DNA of 64,000 bases from Endozoicomonas sp. 4G (GTDB lineage: Bacteria > Pseudomonadota > Gammaproteobacteria > Pseudomonadales > Endozoicomonadaceae). The stretch spans positions 5,004,001-5,068,000 of the forward strand of contig NZ_CP082909.1 in NCBI RefSeq assembly GCF_023822025.1. Reading direction: 5' to 3'. Shown piece after piece: positions 28,947 to 36,400 of the stretch; position 1 is the first letter of the stretch, and each line of letters begins with the position of its first letter. Below the pieces are notes generated by a model. The model was given only the letters and a program-made list of their open reading frames with translations, did not search any database and was not told the origin of the DNA. The position numbers and the translations under genes are program-made.

Positions 28947-30341
28947 ATGTCTGATAGCAGCAATCAGCAGTGGGGTGGAAGGTTCAGCGAGGGAGTGGAT
29001 GCATTTGTCGCGCGATTCACCGCCTCCATTGATTTTGATCGTCGCCTTTATCGTCATGATATCGAAGGCTCGATGGCTCACGCTCGTATGCTGCAAAAAT
29101 CAGGCATTCTGAGCCAGGATGAGCTGTCTGCCATTCTGGGCGGTCTTGAAGGCATTCTGGAAGACATCGAAAACAACAACATCGACTGGTCCACCGAACT
29201 GGAAGATATTCATATGAATATTGAAGCCAGACTGACCGACCGAATTGGTGATGCCGGTAAGAAACTGCACACAGGACGTTCCAGGAACGATCAGGTGGCG
29301 ACCGATATACGCTTATGGCTCAGGGAAGAAATTGACCATATTGATAATGAGTTAAAAAGGTTACAGAACGGTCTGGTCGAACTGGCAGAACAGGAAGCAG
29401 ACACCATCATGCCAGGCTTTACTCATCTGCAAACCGCACAACCTGTGACGTTTGGACATCACCTGATGGCCTGGTATGAAATGCTGGTAAGAGACAGTGA
29501 ACGTCTACAGGACTGCCGGAAACGGGTTAACGTCTCACCCCTTGGAGCGGCGGCCCTGGCCGGAACCACCTATCCGATTGATCGTGAATTCACCGCCAAA
29601 GCGTTAGGTTTTGATCGTCCATCCAGGAACTCGTTAGATTCAGTCAGTGACAGGGATTTCGCTATAGAGTTCTGCTCAGTGGCGGCACTGCTGATGACGC
29701 ACCTGTCCCGAATGTCAGAAGAGTTGGTACTTTGGACCTCGGCTCAGTTTGATTTTATCGATCTGCCGGATCGCTTCTGTACCGGTTCATCCATTATGCC
29801 CCAGAAGAAAAATCCGGATGTGCCTGAACTGGTGAGAGGTAAGACGGGAAGGGTCAATGGCCACCTGATCAGCCTGCTGACTTTGATGAAATCTCAGCCA
29901 TTGGCCTACAACAAAGACAATCAGGAAGATAAAGAACCCCTGTTTGATACCGTGGACACTCTGAAGGACTGCCTGCGAGCCTTTGCCGACATGGTTCCAC
30001 ATATCCAGTCCAAAAAAGAAAACATGGCCGCCGCCGCCCGCCGTGGATTCAGCACCGCGACGGATCTGGCGGATTATCTGGTCAGGCAGGGGATGCCATT
30101 TCGCAATGCCCACGAAGTGGTCGGCAAGGCGGTGGCCTTCGGCATTGAGCAGAAAAAAGACCTGTCAGAAATGAGCCTGGAAGAGCTGACCGTTTTCTCA
30201 GACACCATTAAGGAAGATGTGTTTGATGTGTTGACACTGGAGGGGTCCGTGGCTGCCCGGAGTCATATTGGGGGGACGGCGCCTGAACAGGTAAGATGGG
30301 CCGTGGGGCAGGCTCGGAAGCTTGCCAATAGCAAAAGTTAG
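28947..30341 (+). CDS. argH: argininosuccinate lyase ArgH
   Basis: 464 residues. The fumarase/ASL signature [12 protein letters not shown] lies at about residues 280-291; other blocks are [13 protein letters not shown] and [16 protein letters not shown]. It splits argininosuccinate into arginine and fumarate, the last step of arginine synthesis. AGAGG precedes the ATG. The gene is divergent from algZ with a 141-base shared promoter region. Confidence 0.97.
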   Translation: MSDSSNQQWGGRFSEGVDAFVARFTASIDFDRRLYRHDIEGSMAHARMLQKSGILSQDELSAILGGLEGILEDIENNNIDWSTELEDIHMNIEARLTDRIGDAGKKLHTGRSRNDQVATDIRLWLREEIDHIDNELKRLQNGLVELAEQEADTIMPGFTHLQTAQPVTFGHHLMAWYEMLVRDSERLQDCRKRVNVSPLGAAALAGTTYPIDREFTAKALGFDRPSRNSLDSVSDRDFAIEFCSVAALLMTHLSRMSEELVLWTSAQFDFIDLPDRFCTGSSIMPQKKNPDVPELVRGKTGRVNGHLISLLTLMKSQPLAYNKDNQEDKEPLFDTVDTLKDCLRAFADMVPHIQSKKENMAAAARRGFSTATDLADYLVRQGMPFRNAHEVVGKAVAFGIEQKKDLSEMSLEELTVFSDTIKEDVFDVLTLEGSVAARSHIGGTAPEQVRWAVGQARKLANSKS

Positions 30342-30355
30342 CGCAAGGGGCTTGC

Positions 30356-30400
30356 TCTGCAAGCTGGGTACAACCCCGTCCAAAGTACGGGGTTGTTCAC
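30356..30400 (-). repeat. solo left-end-like sequence and hairpin of a TnpB element
   Basis: On the minus strand TTAT is followed by CGAATAAGTGAACAACCCCG and a hairpin (30371-30395, nine-base arms CAACCCCGT/ACGGGGTTG). This closely follows the left end of element 1 (TTAT then CGAATGAGCGTAAAACCCCG). No right end or tnpB accompanies it. It may also serve as the bidirectional terminator between argH and the Xre gene, whose stop codon lies inside it. Confidence 0.5.
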
Positions 30401-30769
30401 TTATTCGATAATATCTTCTACAGACAAACTGAGCGCTTCAGAAAGCTTGGCAAGGGTTTTTACGGAACCTGTTTTTCTTCCTGTTTCGATCTGGGCAATC
30501 ATGGATGCAGAAACTCCAGACTTTTCAGAAAGTGCATCCTGAGTGAGATCACGATACTCTCTCCAGACTTTTAAAGGGTTTTCATTCAGCAGACGATCAG
30601 CAACGTCTGAAGTAATAAATTCCTCATTACCGCTCTCAAGATTTTCCCAGAAGTTGTCATAGTCTTTTATGTCTTTGCTTTCTTCTGCCAGCTCAATAAG
30701 CTTTTCATACATGGCATACGGGATTACTGCGAATGCCGGGACGCCCTCATGCTTCAGTATTTCTACCAT
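30401..30769 (-). CDS. Xre-family helix-turn-helix antitoxin-like protein
   Basis: 122 residues. The C-terminal HTH (residues about 68-115) reads REYRDLTQDALSEKSGVSAS followed by QIETGRKTGSVKTLAKL, a clear Xre fold. The N-terminus (VPAFAVIPYAMYEKLIEL) resembles the Phd-like front part of antitoxins paired with RelE/ParE toxins. No toxin gene is visible; only a 20-codon ORF (30788-30850) precedes it. Ribosome site GGGAGA. Its last codons IIE-stop coincide with the element-like left end. Confidence 0.82.
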   Translation of the reverse strand: MVEILKHEGVPAFAVIPYAMYEKLIELAEESKDIKDYDNFWENLESGNEEFITSDVADRLLNENPLKVWREYRDLTQDALSEKSGVSASMIAQIETGRKTGSVKTLAKLSEALSLSVEDIIE

Positions 30770-30787
30770 TTTATTTCTCCCGGGGGA

Positions 30788-30850
30788 TTACCTCTCCCTT
30801 TGTTTGTAAACCTGACCTCTGTTATCCAAATCATCAATGACGTATCTCAT
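30788..30850 (-). CDS. possible 20-codon leader ORF or toxin remnant
   Basis: Reads MRYVIDDLDNRGQVYKQRER from an ATG with TTGAGGA eight bases upstream, ending 18 bases before the Xre antitoxin start. The position is that of a toxin gene or leader peptide. I recognise no family; it could be chance. Confidence 0.3.
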   Translation of the reverse strand: MRYVIDDLDNRGQVYKQRER

Positions 30851-30904
30851 ATATTATCCTCAAGTGACCGACCCCGACTTTTTTCTATAGGGATCCAACG
30901 GATA

Positions 30905-30977
30905 TGTATAGAAAACACCAGTTTTCTATACACGTTCTGATAACATGTATAGAAAATGGCACTTTCCTATACATGTT
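30905..30977. promoter_or_regulatory. two palindromic operators upstream of the Fic gene
   Basis: Operator 1 is a perfect palindrome at 30905-30932 (TGTATAGAAAAC, four bases, GTTTTCTATACA). Operator 2 at 30942-30977 has 15-base arms AACATGTATAGAAAA / TTTCCTATACATGTT with one mismatch. Both contain TGTATAGAAAA. Their centres are 41 bases apart, about four helical turns, so two dimers would bind the same DNA face. They sit directly before the fic ribosome site, so autorepression by the Fic winged-helix domain is the likely role. Confidence 0.75.
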
Positions 30978-30987
30978 GGGAGTCACT

Positions 30988-32010
30988 GTGACCTCTTATC
31001 AACCGACTGACCTACCCCTGGCCCATGAAAATGAGCTGGAAACACGTCAGGTACTAAAAAAGCTGGCTGTCGCCCACCGGCATCTGGCAGAACTGAAAGG
31101 CGTCGTACGCTCCATTCCCAACGAAGCCATCCTGATCAGCACCCTGACGCTTCAGGAAGCCAAAGACAGCTCAGAGGTGGAAAATATTGTCACTACTCAT
31201 GATGAGCTGTTTAAAAACAACCTGACAGAATCACCCTACAGCCCTGCAACAAAAGAAGTTAAAAGTTACGCCAGAGCATTGAGCCGTGGCTTCGACACTG
31301 TCAGGAAAACAGGGATGCTTCGCTTTCAGGATATTCTCGATGTTCAGCAAACACTGGAAGAAAACCGGGCAGGCTTACGAAAAAACCCGGAAAGGGTTGA
31401 GTCACTGATGACAAACTTGGTGGCCTATCTGAATGATGATGAGCTTTCAGACAATGATCCGCTGGTAAAAATGGCGGTTATTCACTTTCAGTTTGAGAGC
31501 ATTCATCCTTTTTACGATGGCAATGGCCGAACAGGCCGGATCATTAATATTCTTTACCTGGTCACTCAGCAGTTACTGAATCTGCCAGTGCTCTATTTAA
31601 GTCGCTACATCATTCGAAACAAAGCTCAGTACTATTCACGATTACAGGCAGTGAGAGACCATGGCGACTGGGAAACCTGGTTGCTGTTCATGCTTGAAGC
31701 CGTGTCGGAAACATCGAAAGAAACCACTGCTCTGATCGGTGAAATAAAAATCCAGATGCAAGCTGTAAAGCATAGAATGCGTGAAGAACTACCCAAAATG
31801 TACAGTCAGGACCTGCTCAACCATCTGTTCTGTCACCCTTACACAAAAATCGAGTTTATTGAAAAAGAACTGAATGTCAGCCGACTGACCGCTACCAAGC
31901 ACCTCAACCAGCTGTGCAGCAAGGGTTTTTTGGTTAAGCAAAAAATGGGGCGAAGCAATTATTATATTAACGAACCCTTGGTTAAACTGTTTCTGGATAT
32001 TGGTCAATAA
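30988..32010 (+). CDS. Fic family protein with N-terminal inhibitory helix and C-terminal winged helix
   Basis: 340 residues from GTG 30988, which has GGGAG five bases upstream; the longer open frame to 30904 would put its start codon inside operator 1. Catalytic Fic motif HPFYDGNGRTGR is at residues 173-184, complete with His173. An inhibitory motif S61-x3-E65-N66 (SSEVEN) marks it as a class II Fic protein with its own inhibitory helix. The C-terminus (about 285-335) is a winged helix, SRLTATKHLNQLCSKGFLVK. Expected activity is AMPylation of a target protein. A decayed copy of its 3' end lies at 34466-34640. Confidence 0.92.
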   Translation: MTSYQPTDLPLAHENELETRQVLKKLAVAHRHLAELKGVVRSIPNEAILISTLTLQEAKDSSEVENIVTTHDELFKNNLTESPYSPATKEVKSYARALSRGFDTVRKTGMLRFQDILDVQQTLEENRAGLRKNPERVESLMTNLVAYLNDDELSDNDPLVKMAVIHFQFESIHPFYDGNGRTGRIINILYLVTQQLLNLPVLYLSRYIIRNKAQYYSRLQAVRDHGDWETWLLFMLEAVSETSKETTALIGEIKIQMQAVKHRMREELPKMYSQDLLNHLFCHPYTKIEFIEKELNVSRLTATKHLNQLCSKGFLVKQKMGRSNYYINEPLVKLFLDIGQ

Positions 32011-32029
32011 TCGGAGGCCAGCTCTCCGG

Positions 32030-32335
32030 TCAGGGTTTAAGCGCCAGCGAACCCACAGCCATATAGAAGTCAGAGCTCTGGTGTTCAGCTTCCCATACAT
32101 CAAGCGACGTTTGCATGTTCAGCCAGCTGGCGACACTGGTGTTGGTGGCAATGGCGATCCGTATGGCAAGGTCTCGGGTGCAGGGTTTTTTCTGGTTCAC
32201 AAACTCAGACAGGTGCTTGCGGGAAACGTCCAGCACTTCAGCCGCTTTAGTCACGCTGATTCCGGCAGGCTCCAGTACATCAAGACGGAACACCACGCCG
32301 GGATGAGTCGGCTTTCTGTTTCTGGTTCGGCTCAT
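32030..32335 (-). CDS. higA: HigA family antitoxin
   Basis: 101 residues with the HigA pattern HPGVVFRLDVLEPAGISVTK then LDVSRKHLSEFVNQKKP, a complete HTH. It follows the higB C-terminal fragment by 12 bases on the same strand, the normal toxin-first order. The toxin gene is broken, so this is now an orphan antitoxin, transcribed only if a promoter survives near the element's right end. Confidence 0.92.
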   Translation of the reverse strand: MSRTRNRKPTHPGVVFRLDVLEPAGISVTKAAEVLDVSRKHLSEFVNQKKPCTRDLAIRIAIATNTSVASWLNMQTSLDVWEAEHQSSDFYMAVGSLALKP

Positions 32336-32347
32336 AGCTCACTCTCC

Positions 32348-32566
32348 TTAATGATATTGCTCGTAGTCAACATTGGTTGCGTTACTGCCTTCAAACTCGA
32401 AAGTAATGCACCAGGGGCCATTCACGTGCACCGAGTAGCGACCGGCTGACTTTGGATTTAACTTGTGAAAGTCATATCCGGGCAAGCGCATATCAGCTGG
32501 TTGTGTGGCAGCATCGAGACGGTCAAGGCGAGTAGTCAGTCGTTGCGCATGTTTCGAATTTATTCC
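32348..32566 (-). pseudogene. higB: higB toxin, C-terminal fragment (codons 22-93)
   Basis: Reads GINSKHAQRLTTRLDRLDAA and on to the conserved HigB C-terminus WCITFEFEGSNATNVDYEQY. The N-terminal 21 codons are at 34324-34386, beyond an inserted tnpA-tnpB element. Joined, the two pieces give GSTN-GINSKHA, matching the family spacing (GSKAGIQPKHA), and 93 codons in all, the usual HigB length. So the break is a clean insertion. Confidence 0.88.
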
Positions 32567-32587
32567 CATAAACTACCACCACCAATT

Positions 32588-33820
32588 CTAAAGATTTGGT
32601 GGTGGTTTTACAGAGCAAGCTCTGTGTAGGCCGGTTTCCGACCCCAACTCATTTAACGCCCAGATTAAATTAACCCGTGCGGCGGCAATATCCCGATCTT
32701 CATTGCAACCACAGACTTCGCATTGATGCACCCGTTCTTTCAGTGTCTTTTTCTTCACTGACCAGCATACAGGGCAACGCTGCGAGGGTTTAAGTTTCCT
32801 TGTCGGTGTCTCTATGAATAGCCCACCAGTTTCCTTCACTTTGTAGGCGATCATAGCCAGCAAGGTCGCTGGCGCAGTGTCTAAAATCTCACGGTTTAAA
32901 CCTGCTTTCTGTTTTACGTTTTTCCCGGGCTTCTCTGAGGTACCTTTTGCACTGCCGGTCATATTCTTGACCTGCAATTTCTCAGTCGCCACAAGAGCGT
33001 ATTGCGAGGCTACTTGAGCCGATAATTGATGATGTTCATGGTTGCGCCGGTTAGCTGCTTTCCGGTGATGAGTGGACAGCTTCTTGCAGGCTTTCTTCCA
33101 TCGGTTCGAGCCTTTTTTCTTTCTGCTAACCGCTTGCTTCAGAGCCTTTAGTTTTTCTCTTTCCTGCTGAAACCAACGGGGATTATCAACCTGATAACCA
33201 TCGGATTCTGTTGCAACGCTGAGAAGCTTGTTTACTCCCCAGTCAAGGCCGCAAGCCTTACCGCTAGCCGGTTCTCTTAATACACCATTGCATTCCATCG
33301 TGAGGCTGATAAGCCACTCTCCCCCACGATGCAAAAGCTCCATGCTTTTAATCTTGCCTGCAACTCTGGCTTTGCCGCGACAACGTATGTGACCAACACC
33401 CGTCAGTCTCAATCGTCCATGCTTCCAATCCTCTCCAGGAGTGAACCGCCAACCATCACCGTGCGAGCTAAAGCCGATGCCCGGATAACGCTTGTGGGAT
33501 TTGAAGCGGGGGAACCCTGGTTCTTTTACACCCGAGTTGACACGACGAAAGAAGGCTGAGAAAGCTTTATCCAGTCGTCTTAGAGTGACCTGAAGGCTGC
33601 TGTAATTGAGTGTCGCAAACTCCGGTATTTCTTCACGAATCACCTTGATCTGCGGTTGCTGGTCTTTGTTCTTAATGGATATACGGCACTTCCGGTATGC
33701 CTCTATTCGCTCCTGAAGTGCTGCATTATAAAACTCACAATGCAACCGCAAAGCGTGATTCAGGGCTTCGGCCTGCTGCTTTGTGGGATATAGCTTGTAA
33801 GTTGCTTTGCGTAGTTCCAT
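32588..33820 (-). CDS. tnpB: RNA-guided endonuclease TnpB (element 4)
   Basis: 410 residues from the ATG at 33820 (MELRKATYKLYPT). The RuvC-like site is complete: Asp in CGLDWG, Glu in VATEKLQVKNM, Asp in NEDRDIAAA. Zinc ribbon CPVC...CEVC. Its 3' end runs to within 21 bases of the element end. It is distinct in sequence from elements 1, 2 and 3. Confidence 0.92.
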   Translation of the reverse strand: MELRKATYKLYPTKQQAEALNHALRLHCEFYNAALQERIEAYRKCRISIKNKDQQPQIKVIREEIPEFATLNYSSLQVTLRRLDKAFSAFFRRVNSGVKEPGFPRFKSHKRYPGIGFSSHGDGWRFTPGEDWKHGRLRLTGVGHIRCRGKARVAGKIKSMELLHRGGEWLISLTMECNGVLREPASGKACGLDWGVNKLLSVATESDGYQVDNPRWFQQEREKLKALKQAVSRKKKGSNRWKKACKKLSTHHRKAANRRNHEHHQLSAQVASQYALVATEKLQVKNMTGSAKGTSEKPGKNVKQKAGLNREILDTAPATLLAMIAYKVKETGGLFIETPTRKLKPSQRCPVCWSVKKKTLKERVHQCEVCGCNEDRDIAAARVNLIWALNELGSETGLHRACSVKPPPNL

Positions 33821-33844
33821 ATCTCTATTATACAATTGGTTACT

Positions 33845-34258
33845 ATGACTAAATCAAGTATTAAAACTCTAAATCACTGCACTTATGCACTTTCATACCA
33901 TTTGGTTCTTGTTACCAAGTACCGGCGCAAAGTATTGTCTGATGCAATGGTTAAACGCTTTAAAGAAATGGCAAAAGTGCGTTGCGAGGCGTGGGGAGGG
34001 GAGTTGATAGAGTGTGAGTCGGACAACTGTGATCATGTTCATTTATTGATAGAGCTGCCGCCAACTGCTGCACTGTCGGATTTTGTTAATGCTTTGAAGA
34101 CGGGAACAAGCCGGATCTTACGAAAAGAGTTCGGTGAACAGTTGTCGAGGTTTTATACAAAGCCCGTTTTATGGTCGAGGTCTTATTTTGTGAGCAGTAC
34201 AGGTGGTGCAAATATCGATACCGTCAATAATTACTTTGCGTCCCAGGGGCAAGGCTAG
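33845..34258 (+). CDS. tnpA: IS200/IS605 family transposase TnpA (Y1 HUH)
   Basis: 137 residues from the ATG at 33845, full length. HUH motif H64-V-H66 (DHVHLLIE) and the catalytic Tyr130 in TVNNYFASQGQ are both present, so it looks active. These enzymes cut and join single-stranded DNA at sites recognised through subterminal hairpins. Family members start MTKSSI or similar and continue YHLVLVTKYRRKVL, as here. Confidence 0.95.
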   Translation: MTKSSIKTLNHCTYALSYHLVLVTKYRRKVLSDAMVKRFKEMAKVRCEAWGGELIECESDNCDHVHLLIELPPTAALSDFVNALKTGTSRILRKEFGEQLSRFYTKPVLWSRSYFVSSTGGANIDTVNNYFASQGQG

Positions 34259-34323
34259 CGCCTTGCTCGCTATCCCCCTCCACCCTATTGCTTCGCAAAA
34301 GGATGGAGAACCCCGCGACTAAT

Positions 34324-34386
34324 GTTGGTGGAACCATCGTAAAAGAAGTCTTCCAGCCCTTTATGTAGGAACCGCTTGATCGCCAT
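34324..34386 (-). pseudogene. higB: higB toxin, N-terminal fragment (codons 1-21)
   Basis: Reads MAIKRFLHKGLEDFFYDGST plus N, the exact HigB N-terminus, and stops at the left end of element 4. The rest of the gene is at 32348-32566. Confidence 0.88.
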
Positions 34387-34465
34387 ACCGCCAACCTATA
34401 ACTGATATGGCTACAGACTAGCACAGTGTAACCATTTCGGTGCCAAAATATTTTTACTAGCGTAA

Positions 34466-34640
34466 AAATGTACAGTAAGAACTTTCTCAACCATCTGTTC
34501 TGCAACCTTATACAAAAATCGAGTTCATCGAAAAAAACCGACTGACCGCCACCAAGTACCTCAATCAGCTGTGCAGCAAGGATTTTTTGGATAAGCAAAA
34601 GATGGGGCGAAGCAATTATTTATTGGTCAGTAATCGAAGG
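34466..34640 (+). pseudogene. decayed duplicate of the fic 3' end
   Basis: Nearly matches 31795-32020 base for base, including the motif CAACCATCTGTTCTG, the winged-helix segment ACCGCCACCAAGTACCTCAA and even the bases after the fic stop (TAATCGAAGG against TAATCGGAGG). It has at least two internal deletions. higBA therefore lies between an intact fic gene and a second fic tail in direct orientation, evidence of an old duplication. Confidence 0.8.
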
Positions 34641-34721
34641 AAAAACAATACAAAAGCCTTTAAGTACTGAGAACAATTGTCGATGCTCGGTATAAGCGGT
34701 TAACAAACCAGAGGGAATTGC

Positions 34722-36383
34722 ATGCCTGCCGTCGAGCCACCTAAAGCACAGAACCACTCTGTTTCCAGAGATAACCAGTACGTTTATTCTCACAACCGCT
34801 TTGGTCGTGGTTGCCATTTCGTTGGGAGATTTCTGTCACGACCGGTTTCACTGGTAGCCGATTCGGCAACAAAGCTGTTTGCCCATGACCGGCCGGGCAA
34901 AAGCGACTCGTCTTCCAAGACGCAAAGTGTACCGCTGTTGGCCAGAAAGGTGGCCCGGGCGACTGCCGTGACACTGTTTCTGGTGCCCTCATTAGCATTG
35001 GGAGTAGTGGGGTTCTCCCTCCGCATGATCGGCAATCTGTTCAGGAAAGAAATTTCCCTGATTCAGTCTGATGCTCCACCCACCACTTATCGTCCTGAGC
35101 GGGGCCTGCATTTGATGACCTACAACACGGGCCTGATGCCGTCGTTTATCCGTAATCTGAACGACCTGCGCTCATCACAGCAGCGCTGTCACGAGATTGC
35201 CAGTGCATTAACCCGCAATCCTGACATTACTCCCGATGTTGTCTGCTTTCAGGAGGCCTTTGACCAACAGGCAACGGAGCAGCTCTGTCAGGATCTCAGT
35301 GGCCACTACCACCATATTGTTCACAGTGTTGCCCCCCGGGAAACCGGATTGAACAGTGGCCTGGCCATTGCCAGCAAATATCCCGTAAAAGAGGCAACAT
35401 TCCGGCCTTTCTCTGATCTGGCTGCAGAAGACCAGCTGGCCAATAAAGGGTTGCTGCGGATCGTCCTGGATCTTGGTAATGATAAAACCGCCGTGGTTTA
35501 TAATGCCCACCTTCAGGCCAAGGAGGGTGAAGTCTATGAAGCGATTCGCAATGACGAGTTGTATCAGATAAGAAAATGGGTTGAAGAAGATGGCCATAAC
35601 GACAAACAAAATAAGCGATACCATGTCGGCACCTTCCTGATGGGAGACCTGAACGTTGCCCGCTCAGACGAACAGGGAGAGGTGGCTAAAGACCACGAGT
35701 ACGATAACGCCATGAAGGCACTGGGGCCAGATTTCTCTAACGGTTACTACGATACCCATAACGAAGAAAATGATACCCGGCTGGCTGACAGCAGCGAGCC
35801 ATTTTTTGTCGATAGCGATCAGGCGCAGGAAAATCGTCAGGAGCCGAATGGGTCATGGTATCTTGGCGCCGGAAACAGAATGCCTCAACAGTGGGCAAGC
35901 AAGCGCTGGCAAGAACACCCCGACGTGGCAGGGCGCTGTATCTATGACTACCAGCTGGTGCATGGGGACACTGAAAAAAAATGGGCATCCCATGTAGAAA
36001 TACGACAACTGGGGCTTGATGCTAACAATGCTCTGGAAAGCGGGTTATCTGACCATTTGCCGGTTTCGGTTATTTACCGGGAAGCGGAAGGATTTTCCGC
36101 TGCCATTGCTGATCTGGAACCGGAGGATTTTACTGCCCGGGAGGTTAAGGAGCTGGTTGATAAACTCAAGCGTGCCTACGGTCATCAACCCAGTAATGAG
36201 ATCAGTGAGAATGTCATTGATCCAGCGTTCGCAGGCGTCAATCCCCTGAGTAAAATTGCTGATCTAAGGTTTCAGCATAAAGAAAAGCCTGAGATTGTGA
36301 ATGAGCTTAACCGGCTCGAAAAAACACTCAGGCAGAGTATGAATCCTGTTTCTGGGGCATCCGGGGCGGACAGACCTGCATAG
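34722..36383 (+). CDS. endonuclease/exonuclease/phosphatase family protein, sphingomyelinase-C-like
   Basis: 553 residues. A polar N-terminus and a hydrophobic stretch (about residues 80-105) precede a DNase-I-like fold with all the metal and catalytic motifs: N135 in TYNTGL, E178 in FQEAFD, N211 in NSGLAI, H263 in NAHLQAKEG, D309/N311 in GDLNVA and D444-H445 in SDHLPV. The spacing and large insertions resemble bacterial and eukaryotic neutral sphingomyelinases more than DNA-repair enzymes. It stands alone. A role on host membranes is possible but unproven. The C-terminal 100 residues are charged and unassigned. AGAGGGAA precedes the start. Confidence 0.75.
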   Translation: MPAVEPPKAQNHSVSRDNQYVYSHNRFGRGCHFVGRFLSRPVSLVADSATKLFAHDRPGKSDSSSKTQSVPLLARKVARATAVTLFLVPSLALGVVGFSLRMIGNLFRKEISLIQSDAPPTTYRPERGLHLMTYNTGLMPSFIRNLNDLRSSQQRCHEIASALTRNPDITPDVVCFQEAFDQQATEQLCQDLSGHYHHIVHSVAPRETGLNSGLAIASKYPVKEATFRPFSDLAAEDQLANKGLLRIVLDLGNDKTAVVYNAHLQAKEGEVYEAIRNDELYQIRKWVEEDGHNDKQNKRYHVGTFLMGDLNVARSDEQGEVAKDHEYDNAMKALGPDFSNGYYDTHNEENDTRLADSSEPFFVDSDQAQENRQEPNGSWYLGAGNRMPQQWASKRWQEHPDVAGRCIYDYQLVHGDTEKKWASHVEIRQLGLDANNALESGLSDHLPVSVIYREAEGFSAAIADLEPEDFTAREVKELVDKLKRAYGHQPSNEISENVIDPAFAGVNPLSKIADLRFQHKEKPEIVNELNRLEKTLRQSMNPVSGASGADRPA

Positions 36384-36400
36384 TAGACCTGCATAGTCGG

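Larger units (their letters stand above)
32567..34323 (-). mobile_element. complete IS605-type element with divergent tnpA and tnpB (element 4)
   Basis: 1757 bases, with ends set by rebuilding higB. The right end (tnpB side) has a hairpin ACCACCACCAA/TTGGTGGTGGT at 32574-32605. The left end has an imperfect hairpin TCCACCC/GGATGGA near 34278-34306. tnpA and tnpB face away from each other, their starts 24 bases apart. Neither end carries the TTAT/TCAA signals of elements 1-3, so it is a different subgroup. Both genes are intact; it is the only autonomous-looking element of this kind here. Confidence 0.88.

Noticed and set aside
30904-30987. Upstream ATG start for the Fic protein
   Set aside because: It lies within a palindromic operator and lacks a ribosome site; GTG 30988 has GGGAG at proper spacing.
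34224-34598. 124-codon minus-strand ORF
   Set aside because: It crosses the element 4 left end, the higB fragment and the antisense of the fic remnant in an unrelated frame.
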